DNA from: Caldimonas caldifontis
Lineage (GTDB): Bacteria; Pseudomonadota; Gammaproteobacteria; Burkholderiales; Burkholderiaceae_C
Length of the DNA: 64,000 nucleotides
Assembly: GCF_002930615.1 (NCBI RefSeq)
Contig: NZ_PSNX01000004.1
Location: forward strand, 1-64,000
Direction: 5' to 3'
Shown: in pieces, positions 1 through 8,043 of the stretch
Layout of the letters: each line of letters starts with the position of its first letter
Position numbering within the stretch: the first letter of the stretch is position 1
The notes under the pieces: generated by a model
Databases searched by the model: none
The model's input: the letters and a program-made list of their open reading frames with translations, nothing else
Told to the model about the DNA's origin: nothing
Program-made: the position numbers and the translations under genes

Positions 1-1058
1 GGCAACTCGGCAAGGCGCCACCACTGGCCGGCGCGGGTGCCGCGCACGGTGGCGCGGCCGCTGTGGCGCAGGGCCAGGCCTTCGGCGGCTTCGCGCAGCA
101 GCCGGGCGCGGGCGGCGGCACTCGTGGTGTCGGGGGTGTCGGCGGCCACGGCCGGGTCGTAGTCTTCGGCCGGGGCGGCGCCGGCTTGGCCCTGGGGGCT
201 GCTCACCTGGGCGGCCACGGCGCGCTTGGCGCTGGGGTGCCAGGCCAGGGTGGTGGTGCGGCTGGCACCATGGCGGGCCTGCACGGTGCAGGTCTGGACG
301 GTGTCGCGCGCCTCCTGGCCGCGTTGTCCAAAGACCACGGCGCGGTGGTAGCGGATGGCGCCGAAGCGTTCGCTGTCGGGGTGCTGGGGGCAGGCGGCGT
401 CGTCAGGGCTGTGCGCAAAGAGCACGGCGCGGTGGCCCAGGCCGGTGGGGTCGTCGTCGCCGTCGACTTCTTCGAAGCGCAGGCCCAGGCCGGCTCGGGC
501 GAGCAGGCGTTGCACGAAGTCGAGGTCGCTCTCGCGGCCCTGGCTGAGGTAGGCGGGGTGGCCCAGGGCCTCGAGGTGCTCGTCCACGCCGCTGGCCCAG
601 CGCCAGGCGGCGCGCGGCTGGTAGGCGGTGAAGACGCCGTCGAGGATCTGGCGGATGCTCTTGCCTTGCCAGGCGCGCTGGCGGCCGCCTAAGCGCAGCC
701 GCCACAGCCAGGGCACCATCAGGAGTTCGTAGCGGGCAAAGCCGCCGTCGCTGGCCAGGGCCCGGGCCTGGGCGATGAGGCCGCTCACGCGGCTCAGCCG
801 CCCATCAGCCCCCACGGTGAGCAGATCGACCCGGGTGTCCAGCCAGGGCTGCAGCGCCAGCCCGGCATCGGTGGCGAGCACTTGCACGCGCCATTCGTAG
901 GGCTGGTTCAAGGCTTCGTGGCCGATGAAGCGTTCGACCAGCAGCCCGCCCACGGCCGGGCCTTGAAGGCGGTACAGGCGGGTGGTGTCGGTGCACAGCG
1001 TGTGCAAGGCCGCGGCGCGTTCGCCCAGCGAGCCCTGCCCATGGGCTCTTGGAAACAG
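1..1058 (-). CDS. vgrG: Type VI secretion VgrG spike protein, N-terminal part (runs off left edge)
   Basis: VgrG forms the trimeric spike at the tip of the type VI secretion tube. The open minus-strand frame reads a typical Burkholderiales VgrG N-terminus: a conserved GSLGERAAALHTLCTDTTRL stretch, then VGGLLVERFIGHEALNQPYE, an NDFVQRLLAR-like block (SDLDFVQRLLARAGLGLRFEE) region and the phage gpD-like barrel. The C-terminal needle and any effector extension lie outside the window. The start is unclear: the in-frame stop is at 1098-1100 and no ATG, GTG or TTG occurs before the conserved N-terminus. The first candidate is CTG at 1058; the first conventional codon is TTG at 1007, already inside the conserved region. 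It lies just after tolA, on the same strand. It may use a rare start or be a 5'-damaged copy. Confidence 0.8.
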   Translation of the reverse strand, partial: MFPRAHGQGSLGERAAALHTLCTDTTRLYRLQGPAVGGLLVERFIGHEALNQPYEWRVQVLATDAGLALQPWLDTRVDLLTVGADGRLSRVSGLIAQARALASDGGFARYELLMVPWLWRLRLGGRQRAWQGKSIRQILDGVFTAYQPRAAWRWASGVDEHLEALGHPAYLSQGRESDLDFVQRLLARAGLGLRFEEVDGDDDPTGLGHRAVLFAHSPDDAACPQHPDSERFGAIRYHRAVVFGQRGQEARDTVQTCTVQARHGASRTTTLAWHPSAKRAVAAQVSSPQGQAGAAPAEDYDPAVAADTPDTTSAAARARLLREAAEGLALRHSGRATVRGTRAGQWWRLAEL

Positions 1059-1131
1059 GGTGTGACAGACGCGCCGCCGTGGCCGCCGTTCGGGCCGTCA
1101 GGGCAGGGGTGGGCCCCCGGAGTGAGGGGGG

Positions 1132-2016
1132 TCAATCCTTCGGCCGGAAGGTGATGAGGATGGGAGAGGGCACGCGCCCGTTGTCATCGCGGGGCAGGGT
1201 TTCGGTGCGCTCGATCGCGCGCAGGACGGCCTGGTCCCACTCCGGATGGCCGCTGGACTTGACAAGCCGCGCGCCCAGGATGGTGCCATCCGGGGCAGCG
1301 CGGACCTCCACCTCGGCCGCCGGATTGGTGGTGAGGGTGTCGATGAAGATGATGTTGGGCTTGATGCGCGCGCGCAGTCTGCCCGCATAGCCGGCCGAGG
1401 GCGTTCCCGCGGCACCGCCCTGGGCAGCGCCCGTGACCTGCGTGCCCGTGCCGGCCTGGTTGATGATGCGTTGCATCTGGGCCTCGCGCAGTTCGGCCAG
1501 GCGCTTTTCCTCTTCCTGGCGACGCTTCTCGGCTTCCACCTTGCGTTGCTGCTCGAGTCGCTGCTTTTCGGCCAGCTCACGCTTTTGCCGCTCGGCCTCT
1601 TCCTGCTTCTTGCGCTCGGCCTCGCGGCGCTGGGCCTCCTCGCGCTTCCTGCGCTCGGCTTCTTCCAGCTCGCGCTGGCGCCTGGCCTCGGCCTCCTTGC
1701 GCTGCTTCTCAATGGCCAGATCGGCTTCGCGGTCTGGGGCGGGCGGCGGTGGTGCGGGCGCGGGCGCCGGGGCCGGCGGGGGAGCGGGGGGCGTTGGGGC
1801 CGGTGCCGGAGCGGGCGCGGGCGGCGGGGCCGCGGCCTGGGGCACGGCCGCCCACAACTCGGCTTCCACTGCCTCCGGGGCGCTGGACTTCCAGTTCACG
1901 CCCAGGGCCAGGGCACCGATCAGGGCCGCGTGCATGCCCAGGGCAATCGCCAGCCCGCGTCCGCGGGCGTCTGGCGAGGGCGGCAACAGGTCGTCACGGT
2001 CTTGGGAGGTGGTCAT
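1132..2016 (-). CDS. tolA: Cell envelope protein TolA
   Basis: TolA links the inner-membrane TolQR motor to outer-membrane Pal and helps constrict the envelope at division. The 294-residue protein has one N-terminal membrane segment (about residues 15-38), a Pro/Ala-rich linker, a long charged helix rich in E, K, R and Q (about 100-195), and a C-terminal globular domain ending in a TonB/TolA-like fold with the pattern SSGHPEWDQAVLRAI. The frame opens at a TTG overlapping the tolR stop, but the ATG at 2016 is preferred: it has GAGAGAG about 8-14 bases upstream and gives a normal length. It is third in ybgC-tolQ-tolR-tolA. TolB and pal do not follow. Confidence 0.9.
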   Translation of the reverse strand: MTTSQDRDDLLPPSPDARGRGLAIALGMHAALIGALALGVNWKSSAPEAVEAELWAAVPQAAAPPPAPAPAPAPTPPAPPPAPAPAPAPPPPAPDREADLAIEKQRKEAEARRQRELEEAERRKREEAQRREAERKKQEEAERQKRELAEKQRLEQQRKVEAEKRRQEEEKRLAELREAQMQRIINQAGTGTQVTGAAQGGAAGTPSAGYAGRLRARIKPNIIFIDTLTTNPAAEVEVRAAPDGTILGARLVKSSGHPEWDQAVLRAIERTETLPRDDNGRVPSPILITFRPKD

Positions 2017-2039
2017 GGGCTCAACAGCTCTCTCGGGCG

Positions 2040-2468
2040 TCAACCACCTTGCTGGCGCACCAGCAGGCCCACGCGGTCGAAACCGCCGGCACGCAAGCGC
2101 GACATCACATGGACCACCGCCTCATAGCGCACGCCCCGGTCGGCCGAGATCACGATGGGCGCGTTGTCCACGCCCTGGATCGCCGCACGCACTTCCTGCT
2201 CCAGGCGCGGCAGGGTGGTGCGCGGGCCGTCCTTGCCGTCCACGCGCAGCCGCAGGGTTTCGTCTGCTGCGACGACCACCTCGACCACCCGCTGAGGGGC
2301 GGTCTGGGCACGGCCCACCGTGGGGAGGTCGACGACCGCCGTGGTGATGAGCGGGGCACTCACCATGAAGATGATGAGCAGCACCAGCATCACGTCGATG
2401 AAAGGCACCATGTTCATCTCGCTCATGGTGCGGCGGCGGGATCCGGATCTCGAAGCGACAGCAGGCAT
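2040..2468 (-). CDS. tolR: Tol-Pal motor subunit TolR
   Basis: TolR (142 residues) is the ExbD/TolR family stator component that works with TolQ to use the proton gradient and drive TolA. After a basic N-terminus there is one membrane segment (about residues 20-42) with the conserved proton-path aspartate in the FIDVML motif. The rest is the periplasmic domain, ending with the GGFDRVGL pattern typical of the family. It sits between tolQ and tolA with a 13-base gap to tolQ, so it is almost surely cotranscribed. Confidence 0.95.
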   Translation of the reverse strand: MPAVASRSGSRRRTMSEMNMVPFIDVMLVLLIIFMVSAPLITTAVVDLPTVGRAQTAPQRVVEVVVAADETLRLRVDGKDGPRTTLPRLEQEVRAAIQGVDNAPIVISADRGVRYEAVVHVMSRLRAGGFDRVGLLVRQQGG

Positions 2469-2481
2469 GAGGGCCTCCCGC

Positions 2482-3192
2482 TCAGTGGGCAGCGCCTGTG
2501 GGCCCGCCCTGCGCGAGCTGGCCGACGTTGCGCTGCAGGATGTTGGAGAACTCCTCGATGAAGGTCTCCATGCGGATGGCCACCTGGTCGATCTGGCGCG
2601 AGAAGCGGTTGTAGGCCATCACGGCAGGAATCGCGGCGAACAGGCCGATGGCCGTGGCCACCAGTGCCTCTGCGATGCCGGGGGCCACGGTGGCCAAGGT
2701 CACCTGCTGCAGGTTGGCCAGTCCGGTGAAGGCGTGCATGATCCCCCAGACCGTGCCGAACAGCCCGATGTAGGGGGCCACCGACCCCACCGTGGCCAGG
2801 AAGGACAAGTGGTGCTCGATGGCGTCCATCTCGCGTTGGAAGCTCGCGCGCATGGCCCGACGTGCGCCATCAAGCAGCGCACCAGCGTCGCTCACCCGGC
2901 GCTCGCGCAGTTTCAGGAACTCGCGCATGCCTGAAGCAAAGATGCGCTCCATGGGCCCCCCCTTGCGTGGGTTATCCATGGCGAGGTTGTAGAGATCATT
3001 CAGATTGCGTCCGGACCAGAACTCGCGCTCGAATTCGTCGTTGAACCCGCGCACGCGACCCAGCCCGAAGAACTTGCCGAAGATCACGGTCCAGCTGGCC
3101 AGGGAGAGAAAGACCAGCAGCAGCATGACCAGCTGAACGATGAGGCTGGCTTCCAGAATGAGCTGGATGATCGACAGATCCTGGTTGTTCAT
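2482..3192 (-). CDS. tolQ: Tol-Pal motor subunit TolQ
   Basis: TolQ (236 residues) is the polytopic MotA/TolQ/ExbB-family channel subunit of the Tol motor. Three hydrophobic segments are visible: one near the N-terminus (LILEASLIVQLVMLLLVFLS) and two in the C-terminal half around the family signature VAPYIGLFGTVWGIMHAF. ATG at 3192 overlaps the ybgC stop as ATGA, which supports this start over the longer open frame that reaches 3255 and suggests translational coupling. The length matches E. coli TolQ (230). Confidence 0.95.
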   Translation of the reverse strand: MNNQDLSIIQLILEASLIVQLVMLLLVFLSLASWTVIFGKFFGLGRVRGFNDEFEREFWSGRNLNDLYNLAMDNPRKGGPMERIFASGMREFLKLRERRVSDAGALLDGARRAMRASFQREMDAIEHHLSFLATVGSVAPYIGLFGTVWGIMHAFTGLANLQQVTLATVAPGIAEALVATAIGLFAAIPAVMAYNRFSRQIDQVAIRMETFIEEFSNILQRNVGQLAQGGPTGAAH

Positions 3193-3611
3193 TCGAGTTC
3201 CTGAAGCAATTCCTTGGGGATGCGATGCGGGCGGAAGGTCTGCGCATCGACGCACCCGATTCTGATCTCACCTTCGGCCAGCAAGGTTCCATCTCGTAAC
3301 GCCTGCTGGGTGATCACCATCGATGCAGCCCGCGCCGACGCAAAGGCCACGGTCACGTCGAGCAGGTCGTCCAGCCGGGCCGGCTGCAGGTAGCGAACTG
3401 CCGTGTGGGTCACCACGAACATCACGCCCTGTCTCTGCCGCATTGCTTCTTGCGAGTACCCCAGCGAGCGCAGCCATTCGGTACGGGCGCGCTCGAAGAA
3501 CTTCAGGTAGTTCGCATAGAACACCACGCCGCCGGCATCGGTGTCTTCCCAGTAAACGCGCACCGGGTGGCGATGGACGACGCGGGATGCAAGGGCGGGG
3601 GATGCAGCCAT
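3189..3611 (-). CDS. ybgC: Tol-Pal associated acyl-CoA thioesterase YbgC
   Basis: A 140-residue hotdog-fold thioesterase of the 4-hydroxybenzoyl-CoA thioesterase family. The diagnostic N-terminal motif VYWEDTDAGGVVFYANYLKF carries the catalytic aspartate (EDTDAGG). YbgC hydrolyses acyl-CoA or acyl-ACP thioesters and is the usual first gene of tol-pal operons, as here. Its stop overlaps the tolQ start. About 105 bases separate it from the upstream TssQ lipoprotein gene on the same strand; this gap could hold the tol promoter, but none is clear. Confidence 0.93.
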   Translation of the reverse strand: MAASPALASRVVHRHPVRVYWEDTDAGGVVFYANYLKFFERARTEWLRSLGYSQEAMRQRQGVMFVVTHTAVRYLQPARLDDLLDVTVAFASARAASMVITQQALRDGTLLAEGEIRIGCVDAQTFRPHRIPKELLQELE

Positions 3612-3716
3612 GGCAGCACATACGGTGCCGACAACCCCCGGTCAGAGGCCCTGTCGGCAAAAGCGCACATTATCGCCGCGCGAGTGGGCACTCGCTGGCG
3701 CCAGGGTGGTGGCGGC

Positions 3717-4109
3717 CTACTGCCGGCTCTTGAGGAAGACCGGCCCCCACAGCGGATGGCCCGCCTCGGACTTGGTGAGGTCGAAGGCCGGATCGGCTGC
3801 GCGCGCGGCGCGGAAGGCCGCTTCGCACTGCGGCTGCCGCTGCGTGGTGCAGTAGATGAACGCCAGGTGCTTGTGGGCGGCAGCCTGGTCCTTGGGCGAC
3901 GACAGGCCGACCTGCAGGGCCTGGTTGATGCGGCGCTCGGCTTCGGCGTATTGCGCATCGTCGTAGGCGCGCAAGCCGGCAAGCAGGGCGCCCTCGGCCG
4001 GACGTGAGGCCAATTCGGTGATGCCCACGACCGGGGCGGGTGCCTGGACGGGCATCTGGGCGCAACCCACCAGCGCCAGCAGGCCAAGTGCCAACAAGGG
4101 AAGTTTCAT
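3717..4109 (-). CDS. tssQ: TssQ-family type VI secretion-associated lipoprotein
   Basis: A 130-residue secreted lipoprotein. The signal peptide ends in the lipobox LVGC at Cys16. The mature part carries a TPR-like helical repeat (YDDAQYAEAERRINQAL) and the C-terminal pattern AHKHLAFIYC...C...ADPAFDLTKSEAGHPLWGPVF, which I recognise as the TssQ family of T6SS-associated lipoproteins found in Burkholderiales. The ATG overlaps the stop of the upstream kinase gene (ATGA), so the two are translated together. Two conserved Cys in the TPR region could form a disulfide. Its exact role in secretion is not established. Confidence 0.8.
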   Translation of the reverse strand: MKLPLLALGLLALVGCAQMPVQAPAPVVGITELASRPAEGALLAGLRAYDDAQYAEAERRINQALQVGLSSPKDQAAAHKHLAFIYCTTQRQPQCEAAFRAARAADPAFDLTKSEAGHPLWGPVFLKSRQ

Positions 4110-5809
4110 GATCCGAACTTGTGTCTGACAGTCACAGGTTGACCCGGCGTGACGGTGATGGTCACGCGGTGCGGCGGGAATTCATCGTTGCGGATGGTGA
4201 TGGTGTGGCGGCCCTCGGTCAAGGTCAGCCGGTTGAGCGGTGGGGCAATGCCCGCCGGGGCGCCGTTGACTTCCACCTGCCCCCAAGGGCTGATGGCCAG
4301 CACCACTTCCCCAGTGGCCAGCGTGGCGCCGGCAGCGGCTACCGCGCTGCGTGGCGCCGGCCGCACGGGGGCTGCAGGCGGTGTGGCACGGCGCTCGCGA
4401 GCCACCCCCTCGGGCGCGGGCGCGGGCGTCGGCGCAGGGGCCGGATCGGCCGGTACCGCCTCCTGAACAACAAGCCCGCGAGACGCTGCTTCGGTGGGAG
4501 AGGCCGTCAAGCCGGATGATGTCGGGACGGCCACCTCTGCGGGGGCACCGGCCGCATCCGCAGGGACGGCTTGCACCACAGGCAAGGGTGCCGGAGGAGG
4601 AGACTCGGCGACCGCGACGACCGGGGCCGCGGATCCCGGATCGCTGCCCCACCAGCTTACGACGGCCCAGGTCACGGCCGCCAGCACGGCCACCCCACCC
4701 AAGCCCATGCCCAGTCGGTGCAGCCGGCGGCTACCCTGATGGGCGGTCAAGGCACTTTCGTCTTCCTCGGCGTCTTCCTGCTCTTCAATCCAGTGGCGCA
4801 ACTCCCGTGACAGCGCACGCGCCGACCGGTAGCGGTTGTCGGGATCCTTTTCCATGGCCCGCGCAGCGATCAGTGAGAGGGCCTGAGGCACGCTGGGGTT
4901 CAGCTCGTGGATGAGCGGCGGTTGGTGCGTCAGCACCGACTCAGCGATCTGGGAGAGCGTGGCACCCTGGAAAGGGCGCACACCGGTGAGGAGTTCGTAG
5001 AGGACCACGCCCAGCGAATAGACGTCGCAGCGCCGGTCCACCGGGTCATGGCGCACCTGTTCCGGCGCCATGTAGTAGGGCGACCCCGCGGCGAAGTCGT
5101 CCTCGGTGCCCGATTCCTGCTGGCTGGCCACGCGGGCGATGCCGAAGTCGAGCACCTTGGGCTGGGTGCGACCGGTCATGAAGATGTTCGCGGGCTTCAC
5201 GTCGCGGTGGATGATGCCCTTGGCATGCGCATAGGCCAGGGCATCTGCGGCGCGGCGTACGATCTGGGCGGCCTCCACGGGCTTGGGTCGCCAGCCTTCC
5301 TTGATGAGCTGGCGCAGGTCCTTGCCCTTGAGCAGCTCCATTGCGATGTAGGCGCCCTGCGGGCTGGTGCCGGCATCGAAGACCGTGACGATGTGCGGAT
5401 GGTTGAGGCTCGCCACCGCGCGGGCTTCGTTCAGGAAGAGGCTGTTGAAGCGCTCGCGAGCCTCCGGCGCCATCTCGGCGCCCAGGGTCTTGATGGCCAC
5501 CAGCCGAGACAGCAGCGGGTCCTGGGCGGCATAGACAGCGCCGAGTCCGCCTTCGCCCAGGCGGTACTTGAGGGCATACCGTCCGATGTGCCCGATGGTG
5601 GGGAGCTCGTCAGGAGGGATGGAGACCGGCGCACCGCGGCGGTTCGGCGGGTCGGCGGTGCGCTCACCCAGGTCGCCGAACAGCGAGCCGTTGGCCGTGT
5701 CGTGCTGCTGGGTCGTGTCGAAATGGTGCGAGGAATCCTGGCCGTCGCGCGCCAACTGCGCGCGAGCCTGCTCCGGGGTCAGCGCAAAGATCGTCTTCTG
5801 GAATTCCAC
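4106..5809 (-). CDS. Transmembrane Ser/Thr protein kinase with PEGA-like C-terminus (T6SS-linked)
   Basis: A 567-residue Hanks-type kinase. The kinase domain spans about residues 78-345, with the glycine loop LGEGGLGAVY, catalytic Lys107 (VAIK), HRDVKPAN (Asp203), DFG at 221 and the APE motif at 248-250, so it should be active. A single membrane segment follows (about 367-387), then a Pro/Ala-rich periplasmic linker (about 395-495) and a C-terminal domain with the beta-strand pattern of PEGA modules. The start is a GTG without a clear Shine-Dalgarno. Overlap with the TssQ gene suggests a role in post-translational control of type VI secretion, like PpkA; that is inferred from context. Confidence 0.85.
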   Translation of the reverse strand: MEFQKTIFALTPEQARAQLARDGQDSSHHFDTTQQHDTANGSLFGDLGERTADPPNRRGAPVSIPPDELPTIGHIGRYALKYRLGEGGLGAVYAAQDPLLSRLVAIKTLGAEMAPEARERFNSLFLNEARAVASLNHPHIVTVFDAGTSPQGAYIAMELLKGKDLRQLIKEGWRPKPVEAAQIVRRAADALAYAHAKGIIHRDVKPANIFMTGRTQPKVLDFGIARVASQQESGTEDDFAAGSPYYMAPEQVRHDPVDRRCDVYSLGVVLYELLTGVRPFQGATLSQIAESVLTHQPPLIHELNPSVPQALSLIAARAMEKDPDNRYRSARALSRELRHWIEEQEDAEEDESALTAHQGSRRLHRLGMGLGGVAVLAAVTWAVVSWWGSDPGSAAPVVAVAESPPPAPLPVVQAVPADAAGAPAEVAVPTSSGLTASPTEAASRGLVVQEAVPADPAPAPTPAPAPEGVARERRATPPAAPVRPAPRSAVAAAGATLATGEVVLAISPWGQVEVNGAPAGIAPPLNRLTLTEGRHTITIRNDEFPPHRVTITVTPGQPVTVRHKFGS

Positions 5810-5899
5810 GGACGCAGCTTAGACGATGGCGGGTCGGCACAGGCGGGCCGCTGTGTGAGAAATGCCCGCTCCAGGGGGCTTCGAGGCGTAAATTGTGTG

Positions 5900-7066
5900 T
5901 CAGAGACACCGCCGCAGCCGGGTCACTGCCTCTTCGAGCTGGGGTAAGGCCGTGGCATAGGACAGGCGCAGGTAGCGCTTCGTGTCGGCCTGACCGAAAT
6001 CCCGACCCGGTGTGATGGCCAGGTGGGCGCGGCGCATCAGATCGAAGGCATAGTCCCAGCTGTCCGGGGCAAAGGTGGAGCAATCCGCCCAGGCATAGAA
6101 CGCACCGTCGGGCATCACCGGCACCGTCAGGCCCAGGCGGTTCAGTGCCGGCACCAGGAAGTCGCGCCGGGCCCGGAACTCTGCGCGGCGTCGCTCGTAC
6201 TCGGCCAGGCTCTCGCGCTCGAAGCAGGCCAGGGCTGCATGCTGCGCGACGGTGGACGGGCAGATGTAGAGATTTTGCGCCAGCTTCTCCACCACGGCCA
6301 CCATCGACTCGGGCACCACCATCCAGCCCAGGCGCCAGCCGGTCATGTTGAAATACTTCGAGAAGCTGTTGATCGTGACGATGTCATCGCCTTGCGTGAG
6401 GGCGCTCACGCCGAAGGCCTCGTCGTAGCTCAGGCCGAGGTAGATCTCATCGACGATGGTGGCCCCACCGCGCGCGCGCACCTGCTCGACGATGCGCTTC
6501 ATCTCGTCCGGGGCAATGGAGGTGCCCGTCGGGTTCGACGGTGAGGCCAGCAAGACGCCGCGGGTGCGTTCCGTCCAGGCCTGGGCGACGGCAGTGGCGC
6601 TGAGCTGGAAGCGTTGTTCGGGACCGCTGGGCAGCATCACGGCCCGGCCCTCGGCGGCCGACACGAAGTGCCGGTTGCAGGGGTAGCTCGGGTCGGGCAT
6701 CAGGATCTCGTCGCCAGGTTCTACCAGGGCCAGACAGGCGAGCTGCAAGGCGCCGGAGGCGCCGGCGGTGAGCACGATGCGCCGGGCCGGCACGTCCACG
6801 CCGAAGCGCTGCGCATACCAGGCGCTGATCCGCTCGCGCAGCGGCAGCAGGCCCAGGGCATCGGTGTACTGCGTGCGCCCGTCGCGCAGGCAGCGCTCGG
6901 CTGCCTCGCGCACCAGCGGTGGGGCGGTGAAGTCGGGTTCGCCGATGTTCAGGTAGATCATCGGCTCGTTGCGGCAGGCTGGGCTGCGGGCCAGTTCGGC
7001 GGCTGCCTTGGCGCACTCCATCACGTAGAAAGGCTCGATGCGAGCCGTGCGCGAGGCAAACTTCAT
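5900..7066 (-). CDS. Pyridoxal-phosphate aminotransferase (class I/II)
   Basis: A 388-residue fold-type I aminotransferase of the AspC/AlaT-like subgroup. Visible hallmarks are GEPDF near the N-terminus, the PLP-phosphate loop TAGASGAL, PSNPTGT, the DEIYLGLSYD block and the Schiff-base lysine Lys237 in SFSKYFNMTGWRLGW; the arginine that binds the substrate carboxylate is in YLRLSYA near the C-terminus. The specific amino donor cannot be read from sequence. It lies 12 bases after nusB on the same strand and so is probably the last gene of the riboflavin-nusB operon. Confidence 0.88.
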   Translation of the reverse strand: MKFASRTARIEPFYVMECAKAAAELARSPACRNEPMIYLNIGEPDFTAPPLVREAAERCLRDGRTQYTDALGLLPLRERISAWYAQRFGVDVPARRIVLTAGASGALQLACLALVEPGDEILMPDPSYPCNRHFVSAAEGRAVMLPSGPEQRFQLSATAVAQAWTERTRGVLLASPSNPTGTSIAPDEMKRIVEQVRARGGATIVDEIYLGLSYDEAFGVSALTQGDDIVTINSFSKYFNMTGWRLGWMVVPESMVAVVEKLAQNLYICPSTVAQHAALACFERESLAEYERRRAEFRARRDFLVPALNRLGLTVPVMPDGAFYAWADCSTFAPDSWDYAFDLMRRAHLAITPGRDFGQADTKRYLRLSYATALPQLEEAVTRLRRCL

Positions 7067-7078
7067 GCGACGGCCCTC

Positions 7079-7555
7079 TCAACCCCGCGCACTGCGGGCG
7101 GCTTCCACCTCGGCCGGTCGCAGGTCGGCGGCGGCCTTGTCGAGCACGCCGTTCACGTACTTGTGGCCATCGGTTCCGCCGAAGCTCTTGGCCAGCTCGA
7201 CGGCTTCGTTGATGGCCACCTTGTAGGGCACGTCGATGCAATGGCGCAGTTCGTAGCTGCCGATCATCAGCACGGCATGCTCCACCGGCGACAGCTCGCT
7301 GGTCTTGCGGTCCACATGGCGTGCCAGGACGGCGTCCAGGTCGGCCGCTTCGTTGATGCAACCGTGCAGCAGGGCGTCGAAGTGCGCCGTGTCGCACTTG
7401 GCAAAGCCGTCCTGTTCACGCACGTGGGCGTCGATCACGCCGGCATCGCTGCCCGAGATCAACCATTCATAGAGCCCCTGCAGCGCGAACTCGCGAGCGC
7501 GGCGGCGTGCCGACTTGGCCGGCGCGCGGCGGGGCTTGGGGGAGGGTGCGGTCAC
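7079..7555 (-). CDS. nusB: Transcription antitermination factor NusB
   Basis: NusB (158 residues) binds boxA RNA with NusE (S10) and promotes rRNA antitermination. It has the basic N-terminus ([18 protein letters not shown]) and the C-terminal family block [34 protein letters not shown]. The start is GTG, overlapping the ribH stop (GTGA), so translation is coupled. The ribH-nusB pairing is the common order in proteobacteria. Confidence 0.95.
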   Translation of the reverse strand: MTAPSPKPRRAPAKSARRRAREFALQGLYEWLISGSDAGVIDAHVREQDGFAKCDTAHFDALLHGCINEAADLDAVLARHVDRKTSELSPVEHAVLMIGSYELRHCIDVPYKVAINEAVELAKSFGGTDGHKYVNGVLDKAAADLRPAEVEAARSARG

Positions 7556-8016
7556 GACAGGTCTTCCAGCAGATTGGCCATCTCCACGGCCACACGGGCG
7601 GCATCGCGCCCCTTCTCCTCGGCACGGGCCCAGGCCTGGGCTTCGTTTTCCACGGTGAGGATGGCGTTGGCGATGGGCAGTTCGTAGTCCAGCGAGACAC
7701 GCGTGACGCCGGCCCCGCTTTCATTGGCCACGAGTTCGAAGTGATAGGTCTCGCCACGGATGATGCAGCCCAGGGCGATCAGGGCGTCGAAGCGCTCGCT
7801 CTCGGCCAGGGCCTGCAAGGCCACCGGCACCTCCAGCGCACCGGGCACGCTCACATGCTGGATGTGCTTCTCGGCCACGCCCAGGGCCGCCAGCTCGGCC
7901 CGGCAGGCCTGGGCCAGCGCGTTCGTCAGGGTCTCGTTGAAGCGGGCCTGCACGATGCCGATGCGCAGGTCCTCGCCGTCGAGGCGGGCCGCCTGGCCCT
8001 TGTCAGCGCCTTGCAT
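7552..8016 (-). CDS. ribH: 6,7-dimethyl-8-ribityllumazine synthase
   Basis: RibH (154 residues) condenses 5-amino-6-ribitylamino-uracil with 3,4-dihydroxybutanone 4-phosphate, the penultimate step of riboflavin synthesis, in an icosahedral or pentameric shell. Signature segments are [20 protein letters not shown] (substrate-binding), [18 protein letters not shown] with the catalytic histidine, and the C-terminal NRGKD-like loop here reading [11 protein letters not shown]. It lies 27 bases after ribB and overlaps nusB. Confidence 0.96.
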   Translation of the reverse strand: MQGADKGQAARLDGEDLRIGIVQARFNETLTNALAQACRAELAALGVAEKHIQHVSVPGALEVPVALQALAESERFDALIALGCIIRGETYHFELVANESGAGVTRVSLDYELPIANAILTVENEAQAWARAEEKGRDAARVAVEMANLLEDLS

Positions 8017-8043
8017 GGTTTGCCTTCCTTGATCGTTGTTCTG

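Noticed and set aside
1600-2000. Repetitive A/G/C-rich stretch in tolA looking like a tandem repeat
   Set aside because: It codes for the normal TolA proline-alanine linker and charged helix; not a mobile or satellite repeat.
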